A DNA stretch of 64,000 nt, taken from positions 1 to 64,000 of the forward strand of contig NZ_SRPE01000006.1 in NCBI RefSeq assembly GCF_004785645.1, given 5' to 3'. Origin of the DNA: Empedobacter tilapiae. Its GTDB lineage: Bacteria; Bacteroidota; Bacteroidia; Flavobacteriales; Weeksellaceae. Below the pieces are notes generated by a model. It saw only the letters and a program-made list of their open reading frames with translations. It did not search any database and was not told the DNA's origin. Each line of letters begins with the position of its first letter. Position 1 is the stretch's first letter. Both the position numbers and the translations under genes were made by a program. Shown here in pieces: positions 10,590-17,635 of this stretch.

Positions 10590-11585
10590 TTATCCCACTA
10601 ACTTGTGTTTTACTAGATATTCTGCGATTTGAACCGCATTTGTAGCTGCTCCTTTACGTAAATTATCTGCAACAATCCAACAGTTTAATGCATTTGGTTG
10701 AGATAAATCACGACGAATACGACCTACAAAAACATCGTCTTTCCCTTCTGAATAGAATGCCATTGGATAGGTATTTGTATCTGGATTATCTTGTACTATT
10801 ACACCTTCTTGTTCTGCTAATAATTTGCGAACTTCGCCTAAATCAAAATCATTTTCAAATTCAATATTTACAGACTCCGAATGTCCTCCTTGCACAGGAA
10901 CACGAACTGCAGTAGCTGTAATATTCATTTCTTCCACACGCATAATCTTACGCGGTTCACGTGTTAATTTTAATTCTTCTTTTGTATAACCTGTTTCTTC
11001 ATCAAAAACATCACAATGAGGCAATGCATTTTTGAAAATTTGATATGGATAAACTTTCGCAACGTCACGTCCTTCAATTTCTCCATTCAATTGCTCCACA
11101 GCATCTTTTCCAGTTCCTGTAACCGATTGATATGTAGAAACAACCACACGTTTTATTCCGTATTTTTTATGTAAAGGATTAAGAACCATTACCAACTGAA
11201 TTGTAGAACAGTTAGGGTTTGCAATGATTTTATCATTTGTTGTTAAAATATCTGCATTGATTTCTGGTACAATCAACGGACAATTAGGATCCATTCTCCA
11301 AGCTGATGAGTTATCTATTACAGTTGTTCCAACTTCTGCAAACTTAGGCGCCCACTGTTTGGAAGTTTCTCCTCCTGCTGAAAAGATTGCGATATCTGGT
11401 CGCATTTCTACAGCATCCTGCATTGATACAATTTTGTACTCTTTCTCTTTGTACTCTATAGTTTTTCCTATTGATCTTTCTGATGCTACTGGTATAATTT
11501 CAGTGATTGGAAAATTTCTTTCTTCCAAAACTTGGAGCATAACTCTGCCGACCATTCCGGTAGCGCCTACGACTGCTATTCTCAT
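10590..11585 (-). CDS. asd: Aspartate-semialdehyde dehydrogenase
   Basis: This enzyme reduces aspartyl phosphate to aspartate semialdehyde with NADPH, the branch point to lysine/diaminopimelate, threonine and methionine. It is 331 residues long. The N-terminal Rossmann motif VVGATGMVGR, the catalytic Cys126 in NPNCSTIQ and the His235 segment QGGHSESV are all in place. It is a single-gene transcript: the gap of 258 bases upstream has no neighbour on its strand before another terminator, and a terminator follows. Functionally it supplies the homoserine used by MetX and the diaminopimelate used by MurF, although those genes are distant. Confidence 0.95.
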   Translation of the reverse strand: MRIAVVGATGMVGRVMLQVLEERNFPITEIIPVASERSIGKTIEYKEKEYKIVSMQDAVEMRPDIAIFSAGGETSKQWAPKFAEVGTTVIDNSSAWRMDPNCPLIVPEINADILTTNDKIIANPNCSTIQLVMVLNPLHKKYGIKRVVVSTYQSVTGTGKDAVEQLNGEIEGRDVAKVYPYQIFKNALPHCDVFDEETGYTKEELKLTREPRKIMRVEEMNITATAVRVPVQGGHSESVNIEFENDFDLGEVRKLLAEQEGVIVQDNPDTNTYPMAFYSEGKDDVFVGRIRRDLSQPNALNCWIVADNLRKGAATNAVQIAEYLVKHKLVG

Positions 11586-11778
11586 TTGTTAATTAAATAA
11601 TATATTAAAAAATTTTGAATTGCTAATTTACTGATTATTTTGATACATTTTTCTCTATTTCATCGGTTTAGAGATAAAATTGATATGATATATTTTATGT
11701 AATGATATTAATTCAGGTTTTTGAAGCTCTCCTTGAATTAAAATTTATAAAACTCTTTTTTAGAAGAATTTTAAACAT

Positions 11779-11811
11779 AAAAAAAGTGGAACAATATGTT
11801 CCACTTTTTTT
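11779..11811 (-). terminator. Terminator of the T9SS cargo gene
   Basis: A 15-bp stem (AAAAAAAGTGGAACA and its complement) with a 3-base loop has T runs on both sides. It sits downstream of the gene ending at 11844. Confidence 0.9.
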
Positions 11812-11843
11812 TATAATTGTATAAAAATATCTTTTTTTGAGAA

Positions 11844-12809
11844 TTATTTTTTGATGATTTTTTGGATTCTTGTTACTCCTTTATCATCTTTTACTCTTAA
11901 GAAATAAACTCCTGTAGATAATTTTGATGTATCAACTTTTCCATCTTTAGAGAATTTAACTGGAATTACACGTCCTGTTACGTCTGCAACAGTTACATCT
12001 GCAACCTTAGATCCTTCTAATTTAATATTAACTTCTGTTGTTGCAGGATTTGGATATACAGCTAATTTTGTAGATCCTAACTCAACTGTTCCCATAGTTT
12101 CTGTACTACCTGTTACGTGAAAAATATATGAAACTTCATAGCTAGATAAATTTGTTGGAGCTGTATTTGTTCCTCCTGAAACACAACCTGTTCCAGGCCA
12201 TCCAAGATAAGTAGGATGTGTTTGCCCTTTTTTATTATTACCAACCATAACTCCTCCTTCTAAATACTGAGTTCCTACTTCAACTCCAGTTATAACAGCT
12301 ACAGCTAATTTATTTCCTGCTTTAATAGTTTCTTGAGGCTCTAATAATTCTAATTCAACAACTTCAAATTCATCAACAGTAAAATTATGTGCTGCATAAC
12401 CACTTCCCATACCTGCTGTAATATTAGCAAAAGTATAAGCACCTGCAAATTGAGAAAAAGCAACTTCTGCAGAGTTATTATCATCTCCCATTCCTGCTCC
12501 AGCAACAGTAACTGATTTTATCTCAAAATCTGAATCAATTCCATAATCCTTCTTTAAATCATATAATCTAGACCAAGCATTTGTAATAACCTGACCTTGT
12601 TGAGAACAAGAAAGAAGAGAGTTATCAAATGTATTTCCATCCTTATACTGAATTAATGTATAATCTTGACTCGCTAAATTATTATTAGAATTAATTACAG
12701 TTTTTTCTGCTAAACCTTGAGCTTTTAAAGATTTAATTTCATTACTATTTTGAGCAAAGGTAACAGACGACAATGCAACAATTGATAAAAGAGTAAAAAT
12801 TTTCTTCAT
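11844..12809 (-). CDS. Secreted protein of unknown function with T9SS sorting domain
   Basis: The 321-residue protein has a clear signal peptide (KKIFTLLSIVALSSVTFAQ). Its middle part (about 40-235) resembles no family I can name; it is rich in Gly, Ala, Val and Thr and has two cysteines (SLLSCSQQG and GTGCVSGG). The last 75 residues form a T9SS type A C-terminal domain: KLAVYPNPATTEVNIKL, VTVADVTGRVI, LSTGVYFLRV and a KIIKK end. It should be exported across the outer membrane and either attached or released. It is monocistronic with its own terminator. Confidence 0.85.
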   Translation of the reverse strand: MKKIFTLLSIVALSSVTFAQNSNEIKSLKAQGLAEKTVINSNNNLASQDYTLIQYKDGNTFDNSLLSCSQQGQVITNAWSRLYDLKKDYGIDSDFEIKSVTVAGAGMGDDNNSAEVAFSQFAGAYTFANITAGMGSGYAAHNFTVDEFEVVELELLEPQETIKAGNKLAVAVITGVEVGTQYLEGGVMVGNNKKGQTHPTYLGWPGTGCVSGGTNTAPTNLSSYEVSYIFHVTGSTETMGTVELGSTKLAVYPNPATTEVNIKLEGSKVADVTVADVTGRVIPVKFSKDGKVDTSKLSTGVYFLRVKDDKGVTRIQKIIKK

Positions 12810-12903
12810 AATTATTAATTTTTAGTGTTATTTTTTTTTAATTATGGAATAAAACTAAACAATAATAATTCAAATACAAAATTTTTAACACAAAAAAATA
12901 AAA

Positions 12904-12930
12904 AACCCACAATAACAACGATTGTGGGTT
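12904..12930 (-). terminator. Terminator of the bacilliredoxin gene
   Basis: A 10-bp stem (AACCCACAAT / ATTGTGGGTT) with a 7-base loop is followed by a T-rich tract on the reverse strand, 32 bases beyond the stop. Confidence 0.85.
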
Positions 12931-12962
12931 AAATAAACCTTAATATGATTTATCTCTTATTT

Positions 12963-13373
12963 TTAAGCAAACTCGTTATAAGCAGCTTTTAAGTTTTCAG
13001 CAATAGCATCTGCAGAATGTCCTTCAATATGATGGCGCTCTAACATATGTACTAATTCACCATCTTTGAACAAAGCAACAGCTGGAGAACTTGGAGGAAA
13101 CGGAGCAAAAAACTCACGAGCTTTAGCAACTGCATCAACATCAAATCCTGCAAAAACTGTTGTTAAATGTGCTGGAACTTTTTCATTATCCAAAGACATT
13201 ACAACTCCCGGTCTTGCTGCACCTGCTGCACAACCACAAACACTATTTACCATTACTAAAGTTGTTCCTTCTTGTTTGATTGCTGCTTCTACTTGTTCTG
13301 GAGTAGTTAAATCTTCAAAACCATTAGAAGTTAACTGAGCCTTCATTGGCATTACTATTTCTGCTGGATACAT
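12963..13373 (-). CDS. Bacilliredoxin, BrxA/BrxB (YphP) family
   Basis: This 136-residue thioredoxin-fold protein carries the characteristic CGC active site (NSVCGCAAGAARPG, Cys46 and Cys48). The family removes bacillithiol from S-bacillithiolated proteins and can show disulfide isomerase activity in the cytoplasm. The end, RHHIEGHSADAIAENLKAAY, is the conserved C-terminal segment of the family. The gene is divergent from rnpA, and the two -7 boxes flank a perfect 20-bp palindrome that could be a shared operator. No bacillithiol synthesis genes are in the window. Which paralogue (BrxA or BrxB) it is was not resolved. Confidence 0.88.
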   Translation of the reverse strand: MYPAEIVMPMKAQLTSNGFEDLTTPEQVEAAIKQEGTTLVMVNSVCGCAAGAARPGVVMSLDNEKVPAHLTTVFAGFDVDAVAKAREFFAPFPPSSPAVALFKDGELVHMLERHHIEGHSADAIAENLKAAYNEFA

Positions 13374-13412
13374 ATTCTTCTTTTTTTGTTTTTAATAAAA
13401 ATTAATTATTTT

Positions 13413-13420
13413 CAAAGTTA
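13413..13420 (-). promoter_or_regulatory. Promoter -7 box of the bacilliredoxin gene
   Basis: TAACTTTG on the reverse strand fits TAnnTTTG and lies 40 bases upstream of the start. Its -33 position falls inside the palindrome at 13425-13444, with no TTTG there. Confidence 0.65.
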
Positions 13421-13424
13421 CATA

Positions 13425-13444
13425 ATTCTAAAACTTTTTAGAAT
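13425..13444. promoter_or_regulatory. Candidate operator between bacilliredoxin gene and rnpA
   Basis: ATTCTAAAACTTTTTAGAAT is a perfect 9-2-9 palindrome. It sits centrally between two divergent -7 boxes (13413-13420 and 13448-13455) and occupies the -33 region of both. The position suits a dimeric regulator acting on both genes. The regulator is unknown. Confidence 0.5.
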
Positions 13445-13447
13445 ACT

Positions 13448-13455
13448 TACTTTTG
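13448..13455 (+). promoter_or_regulatory. Promoter -7 box of rnpA
   Basis: TACTTTTG fits TAnnTTTG and lies 30 bases upstream of the ATG at 13486. It shows that the in-frame TTG at 13453 lies inside the promoter and is not the start codon. Confidence 0.7.
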
Positions 13456-13485
13456 CAGTTACAAATTTACGTAGAATTTAGCAAT

Positions 13486-13866
13486 ATGAAATTGACTTTT
13501 GGTAAGAATGAGAAACTTAAAAGCAGGAAAGCATTCGATGAATTATTTTCTGATGGAAAAACATTTGTTTCTCATCCAATACGATTCGTCTACAAAATCA
13601 AACCAAAAGAAGATTACAATATTAGAGTAGGAGTGAGTGTTTCGAAGAAAAAATTTAAACACGCTGTTGATCGAAACTTATTAAAACGTCGCTCTAAAGA
13701 AGCTTACCGATTAAATAAATTATTAATCGAAACTTCAGAAGAATATTCGATTGATTTGGTTATGATTTATACTTCGACAAAACAGCAATCATTTGAGAGA
13801 ATAGAAGAAGCTGTACAAATTTTATTAGAAAAGTTAAACCAAGCAATACAAACAAAAAAAGATTAA
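13486..13866 (+). CDS. rnpA: Ribonuclease P protein component
   Basis: RnpA is the protein cofactor of RNase P and helps the catalytic RNA remove 5' leaders from pre-tRNAs. The 126-residue protein shows the usual start LTFGKNEKLKSRKAFDELF, the GVSVSKKKFKHAV strand-loop and the RNR-type signature DRNLLKRRSKEAYR. The reading frame is open back to a TTG at 13453, but that overlaps the -7 box, so the ATG at 13486 is chosen. It is not next to rpmH here, unlike the classical rpmH-rnpA pair. The stop codon is embedded in its terminator. Confidence 0.93.
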   Translation: MKLTFGKNEKLKSRKAFDELFSDGKTFVSHPIRFVYKIKPKEDYNIRVGVSVSKKKFKHAVDRNLLKRRSKEAYRLNKLLIETSEEYSIDLVMIYTSTKQQSFERIEEAVQILLEKLNQAIQTKKD

Positions 13867-13892
13867 TCTAATAATCAGATTAATCTTTTTTT
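13854..13892. terminator. Bidirectional terminator after rnpA
   Basis: A 16-bp stem (AAAAAAAGATTAATCT and complement) with a 7-base loop overlaps the rnpA stop codon. It also lies just beyond the converging gene at 13913. T runs are present on both strands. Confidence 0.88.
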
Positions 13893-13912
13893 ATAATTTA
13901 ATAAAGCTCATT

Positions 13913-14113
13913 CTATTTCTTAAGATTTGCTTGCAGTTTGAAAAAACTAAAGTAAACTGATACTAAAATTAATCCACAAACTGAAGCTCCAATTCCTAAA
14001 ACGCTACGAAAGTTTTCTTCAGCTAAAATTCCAGCTTTATAATCCATCACATATAGGTTGTAACCTAATCCAATCAACAAAACAATTGTCGCGATATAAA
14101 TATATGTTTTCAT
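13913..14113 (-). CDS. Small two-pass membrane protein
   Basis: This 66-residue protein has two predicted membrane helices (about 3-24, IYIATIVLLIGLGYNLYV, and about 38-60, VLGIGASVCGLILVSVYFSFF) joined by a short charged loop. It ends KLQANLKK, so the C-terminus is probably cytoplasmic. I do not recognise a family. It follows the MarC-type gene by 14 bases and probably shares its transcript, ending at the terminator at 13854-13892. Confidence 0.6.
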   Translation of the reverse strand: MKTYIYIATIVLLIGLGYNLYVMDYKAGILAEENFRSVLGIGASVCGLILVSVYFSFFKLQANLKK

Positions 14114-14127
14114 TTGATAATGAATTT

Positions 14128-14742
14128 TTAAATTTTAATTTCATTCATAAATAATGCTCCAAGATTTGATGTAAATAATTTTATTGCTATCGATAACAAA
14201 ATTACTCCAAATACTTTTTTTAGCACCGACAAAACTCCAGGACCTAACCATCTTTCTAATTTTCCTGCGAATTTCAGCACCAAATATACGATTAACATAT
14301 TTAATATAATCGCTATCACAATGTTAATATCTGCAAATTGAGAACGAAGAGAAAGTACTGTTGTTAAAGATCCTGCTCCTGCAACTAACGGAAATGCAAT
14401 AGGAACAATAGATGCAGAGTTAGATTCTACACCTTTTTGAATTTCAATTCCTAAAATCATTTCAAGAGCAATGATAAAAATCACAAAAGCTCCTGCTACT
14501 GCAAACGATTGTACATCTACACCAACTAATTTCAAAATCTTGGTTCCAAAAAATAAAAAAGAAATCATCAATATTCCTGCTGCAATAGATGCCTTTTCAG
14601 ATTGAATATGTCCTACCTTGCTTCGTATTGAGACAATAATTGGAATACTCCCAAGTATATCAATAACAGCAAAAAGTACGGCAAACGTCGTTCCAATTTG
14701 ATTAATTGAAATTTTATCAAAAAAAGATGTAATGTTACTCAT
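14128..14742 (-). CDS. MarC-family integral membrane protein
   Basis: This 204-residue polytopic inner-membrane protein has about six hydrophobic segments. The N-terminal AVIDILGSIPIIVSI stretch, the AGAFVIFIIALEMILGIE segment and PIAFPLVAGAGSLTTVLSL are typical of the MarC/UPF0056 family. The family was once linked to multiple antibiotic resistance, but its substrate and function are not established. A -7 box lies 33 bases upstream and a small membrane protein gene follows closely. Confidence 0.85.
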   Translation of the reverse strand: MSNITSFFDKISINQIGTTFAVLFAVIDILGSIPIIVSIRSKVGHIQSEKASIAAGILMISFLFFGTKILKLVGVDVQSFAVAGAFVIFIIALEMILGIEIQKGVESNSASIVPIAFPLVAGAGSLTTVLSLRSQFADINIVIAIILNMLIVYLVLKFAGKLERWLGPGVLSVLKKVFGVILLSIAIKLFTSNLGALFMNEIKI

Positions 14743-14774
14743 TATTTATTAGTGCTTTTAATAATTAGTTCATA

Positions 14775-14782
14775 CAAAAATA
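14775..14782 (-). promoter_or_regulatory. Promoter -7 box of the MarC-type gene
   Basis: TATTTTTG on the reverse strand fits TAnnTTTG and lies 33 bases upstream of the start codon. No clear -33 element is seen. Confidence 0.55.
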
Positions 14783-14825
14783 GAAGATTTTAGTAACTAA
14801 TATCTATAAATTATAATAAATACAT

Positions 14826-15581
14826 TTAGTTTTCCAACCAATTCTTAAAATCTGATACTTTTTCTCTACTTACAATCATATCTTGTTCATTATAAGTATT
14901 TAAAATTATTTTCAATCTTGAATTAGAATACATTGTAATTTCTTTTATTGAATCAATTTGGATAATTTGACTTCTATTAATTCTGAAAAATTTTTTAGGA
15001 TTCATTTGCTCTTCAACCTTATCTAATGAGAAGTCTATTAAATAATTCTTCTTCTCTTTTGTATGAATATAAGTTGCTTTACTTTCACTAAAAAAGCATT
15101 CAATATTTTCTGTTTCTATTATTTTAATTGAAGTTCCAATCTTTATCGAAAAACGTTCTTTAAACTTTTCTACTTGATTATTCGTAAAAAGATTTTTTAA
15201 TTCATTCAAATCAAAACTTGAGGACGAACTCTGAAATTGCTTTTCAAACTTTTCTATTGCAAACTTTAACTCTTCTTCATCAACAGGTTTCAACAAATAA
15301 TCGATCGAATTTAATTTGAAGGCTTTCAAAACGTACTCATCATAAGCTGTTGTAAAAATAATGGCTGAAGAAATATCAACTTTATTAAATATTTCGAATG
15401 ATAAACCATCTGATAATTGAATATCTAAGAAAATTAAATCTGGATTAGGATTATTTTGTAACCATTTAATACTCTCTTCTACTGAATGTAGCATTTCATG
15501 AATTCCATAGCCCAATTTCTCTACTCGTCTTTTCAATAAACGAGCAGCAGGTTTTTCATCTTCTATAATTAGTATTTTCAT
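14826..15581 (-). CDS. LytTR-family response regulator
   Basis: This is a 251-residue response regulator. The receiver domain (about 1-120) has the acidic pocket IIEDEKPAARLL, the phospho-acceptor Asp53 (LIFLDIQLSDG), FTTAYDEY and the conserved lysine in LLKPVDEEEL. The LytTR DNA-binding domain (about 145-250) includes FFRINRSQIIQIDSIKEI. It would be phosphorylated by the histidine kinase encoded 7 bases upstream. Target genes are unknown; LytTR regulators often act on envelope or secreted functions. Confidence 0.92.
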   Translation of the reverse strand: MKILIIEDEKPAARLLKRRVEKLGYGIHEMLHSVEESIKWLQNNPNPDLIFLDIQLSDGLSFEIFNKVDISSAIIFTTAYDEYVLKAFKLNSIDYLLKPVDEEELKFAIEKFEKQFQSSSSSFDLNELKNLFTNNQVEKFKERFSIKIGTSIKIIETENIECFFSESKATYIHTKEKKNYLIDFSLDKVEEQMNPKKFFRINRSQIIQIDSIKEITMYSNSRLKIILNTYNEQDMIVSREKVSDFKNWLEN

Positions 15582-15588
15582 TTCTTAT

Positions 15589-17118
15589 TTATTGCCATTT
15601 CTGGTTTTGTTCTTTCTCGAATATTTCTTTGGCTTTTCGTTCTTCCCAACCAGAACCATAAGCAAAAACTTTTACAGCATTCAATGCGACCGCTAATCCC
15701 CAACCTAAAACTGGCCAATAAAACCACCAATGTTTAGGACTAGTAAAGTAATTAAGTAAAAAGAAAAATATACTCATTACAATATAAGTTCCCAAATGTG
15801 TATAGAATTTTTTCAACTCTTTTGCGCGTTCTATCGCGCGTTGATAAGCTTGTTGTTCGTCAATATTTTGTGTGTTCATAATTGTGTTTTTTTGAGTTAA
15901 TATTGGAAGTTCAACTCGAAATATTTGTTCATTTTTTTCGATATTCACTTCTCGGTTTGAGATTAATTGATAACGATTTATTATATTTTTTAAACCAATT
16001 CCAGTCGAATCTTTGATTGTTTCTTTGAGTTGTAAAGAGTTTTCAACAATTAAATAATTATCCTTTTTATAAATCTTAATTTTCAAAGGTTTTTGATCTG
16101 ATACAATATTATGTTTTATTGTATTTTCTAATAGAATTTGTAATGAAAGCGGAACTATAAATTCAGTTTCAGGGAAATTTGTTTGTTCAATTTCAAAATC
16201 AATACTATTCTCAAAACGCAATTTTAGTAAGTTGACATAAGTTCTTGCAAAACTTATCTCTTCCTGAATTGGTACTACTTCTTTATCTTTTTGTTCTAAA
16301 ACATAGCGATAAATCTTGGAAAGTGAAGTCGTAAAATCTATTGCATTATCAGGGTTTTCTTCAATCAAACCAGTTAAAACATTTAAACTATTAAATAGAA
16401 AATGTGGATCTAATTGACTTTTTAAAGTTTCAAATTGTGCTGTAGCTGTTTCTGCTTTTGTTGATTCGAGAACAATTTTACGTTCTAATTTATTTTTCTT
16501 TCTATCAATAAGAAAAAATAAAAACAAAAAGAAAACTGTAATTACAGCAACTAATAAATAGTTTATCGTTTGATCATAGAAAATATATTTCTGCAAAAGT
16601 TGATTTGCAAATTTTACAAACACATAATATAATACCAAAGTATAGAAAATAGAGCGTATAAAATATTTTCTAATAATGTTTTCGGGTTTTGAAGTGTTTG
16701 GTAAATCTATTCTATAATCATTAAAGACACTTGTATTCACAAAGGATGCAGCTATACTGAATGAAAAATATCCGATAAAATATTTGATGGCTTCTGGATG
16801 AAAAAATTGATTGATTGTAATATTTGGTGAAGTGAAAAATATCACACTATAAATCAAAATATTAACAATAAATAAAATAGCAACATTACGAAGAATTAAT
16901 TTTTTATCAGAAACAATTATTCCTTGTGTAAACTTGTAAATAACAAATCCTAAGGCTATAAATCTTGCAGAATGACCAACTAGATTTCCTAATTCATAAG
17001 ATGAAGTTATAGGATAAATTGATTCATTTGTATTCAAAATAAATACAAGTAATGCCAATGTAATTAAAATAGAAAATATTATTATTAATCTTTTATTATA
17101 TGAATCCATATCAAGCAA
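15589..17118 (-). CDS. LytS-type sensor histidine kinase fused to a 2TM domain
   Basis: The kinase has several N-terminal membrane helices (about 10-200), then a His_kinase domain with LDPHFLFNSLN (His239) and the N-box LQILLENTIKHN near residue 330. It thus belongs to the LytS/YehU class. After the ATPase part, which ends around FRVELPI, the frame runs on into a 96-residue 2TM domain starting at Met414 (position 15879): KKFYTHLGTYIVMSIFFFL and WWFYWPVLGWGLAVALNA. In related genomes the 2TM domain is often a separate small gene, so this is a fusion or an internal start. The frame opens at TTG 17118, but the ATG at 17109 (MDSYNKR) is a plausible start. Phosphotransfer to the adjacent LytTR regulator is inferred. 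Confidence 0.88.
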   Translation of the reverse strand: MLDMDSYNKRLIIIFSILITLALLVFILNTNESIYPITSSYELGNLVGHSARFIALGFVIYKFTQGIIVSDKKLILRNVAILFIVNILIYSVIFFTSPNITINQFFHPEAIKYFIGYFSFSIAASFVNTSVFNDYRIDLPNTSKPENIIRKYFIRSIFYTLVLYYVFVKFANQLLQKYIFYDQTINYLLVAVITVFFLFLFFLIDRKKNKLERKIVLESTKAETATAQFETLKSQLDPHFLFNSLNVLTGLIEENPDNAIDFTTSLSKIYRYVLEQKDKEVVPIQEEISFARTYVNLLKLRFENSIDFEIEQTNFPETEFIVPLSLQILLENTIKHNIVSDQKPLKIKIYKKDNYLIVENSLQLKETIKDSTGIGLKNIINRYQLISNREVNIEKNEQIFRVELPILTQKNTIMNTQNIDEQQAYQRAIERAKELKKFYTHLGTYIVMSIFFFLLNYFTSPKHWWFYWPVLGWGLAVALNAVKVFAYGSGWEERKAKEIFEKEQNQKWQ

Positions 17119-17176
17119 TTAAATTAATTAACCAACAAATAACTTCGTGAATAAACTGTGCAACTAAAGCTATCAT
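17111..17176 (-). CDS. Candidate 21-residue amphipathic peptide gene
   Basis: This ATG-to-TGA ORF encodes 21 residues, beginning MIALVAQFIHEVICW. It is almost entirely hydrophobic, with polar residues spaced as on one face of a helix. Its ATG overlaps the TAA stop of the upstream gene (TAATG), and its end overlaps the start region of the histidine kinase. It is thus placed for coupled translation between the two. It could be a small membrane peptide or only a translational coupling device. Length alone gives little statistical support. Confidence 0.35.
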   Translation of the reverse strand: MIALVAQFIHEVICWLINLIA

Positions 17177-17475
17177 TATTGTGCGTTTTTACATTCGTTA
17201 TTCAACAAGGCTTCGGCACGATCTTTTCCCCATTTCGGTTCATTATTTTTTGGCTTTTCAGCATCAAATAAAGCTAAAGATTTTTTTACATTTTTACAAT
17301 CTTGTGTAAGATCCATTCCGCTATATTTTGCCGCATTGATATTAAACTCGGCCAAACCTAAAACAGAACGTGGATTATTTGAATTTAATATTTTATTCAT
17401 ATCTGATTCGAAATTATTTTGTGCAAACGTTGATTTTGAAAGTAAAACTGTAGTTGTTAAAAGCATGGTTTTCAT
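17176..17475 (-). CDS. Small secreted protein of unknown function
   Basis: This 99-residue protein starts with a signal peptide (KTMLLTTTVLLSKSTFAQ). The mature part is helical and charged, with two cysteines (TQDCKNV and NNECKNAQ) that could form a disulfide in the periplasm. AGGAAA precedes the ATG. I do not recognise a family. It lies just upstream of the kinase/regulator pair, separated by a 21-codon ORF coupled at both ends, so it may be a periplasmic partner of that system. A weak -7-like sequence GAACTTTG (17496-17503) lies upstream. Confidence 0.6.
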   Translation of the reverse strand: MKTMLLTTTVLLSKSTFAQNNFESDMNKILNSNNPRSVLGLAEFNINAAKYSGMDLTQDCKNVKKSLALFDAEKPKNNEPKWGKDRAEALLNNECKNAQ

Positions 17476-17573
17476 TTTCCTGTTTTTTGTTAAACCAAAG
17501 TTCTGCTAATCACAATCAAAAAGGAATTAATAATTACCGAATTGTTATTTTTTAAGGATGAATTGTAGAAACA

Positions 17574-17613
17574 ATAAAAGGGATAATTCAATTATTGAAA
17601 TTATCCCTTTTAT
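17574..17613 (-). terminator. Terminator of the bat operon
   Basis: A 15-bp stem (ATAAAAGGGATAATT and complement) with a 10-base loop lies 23 bases past the last bat gene. The reverse-strand 3' side continues with a moderately T-rich sequence. Confidence 0.75.
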
Positions 17614-17635
17614 GATATATAAAAAAACTTGAAAT

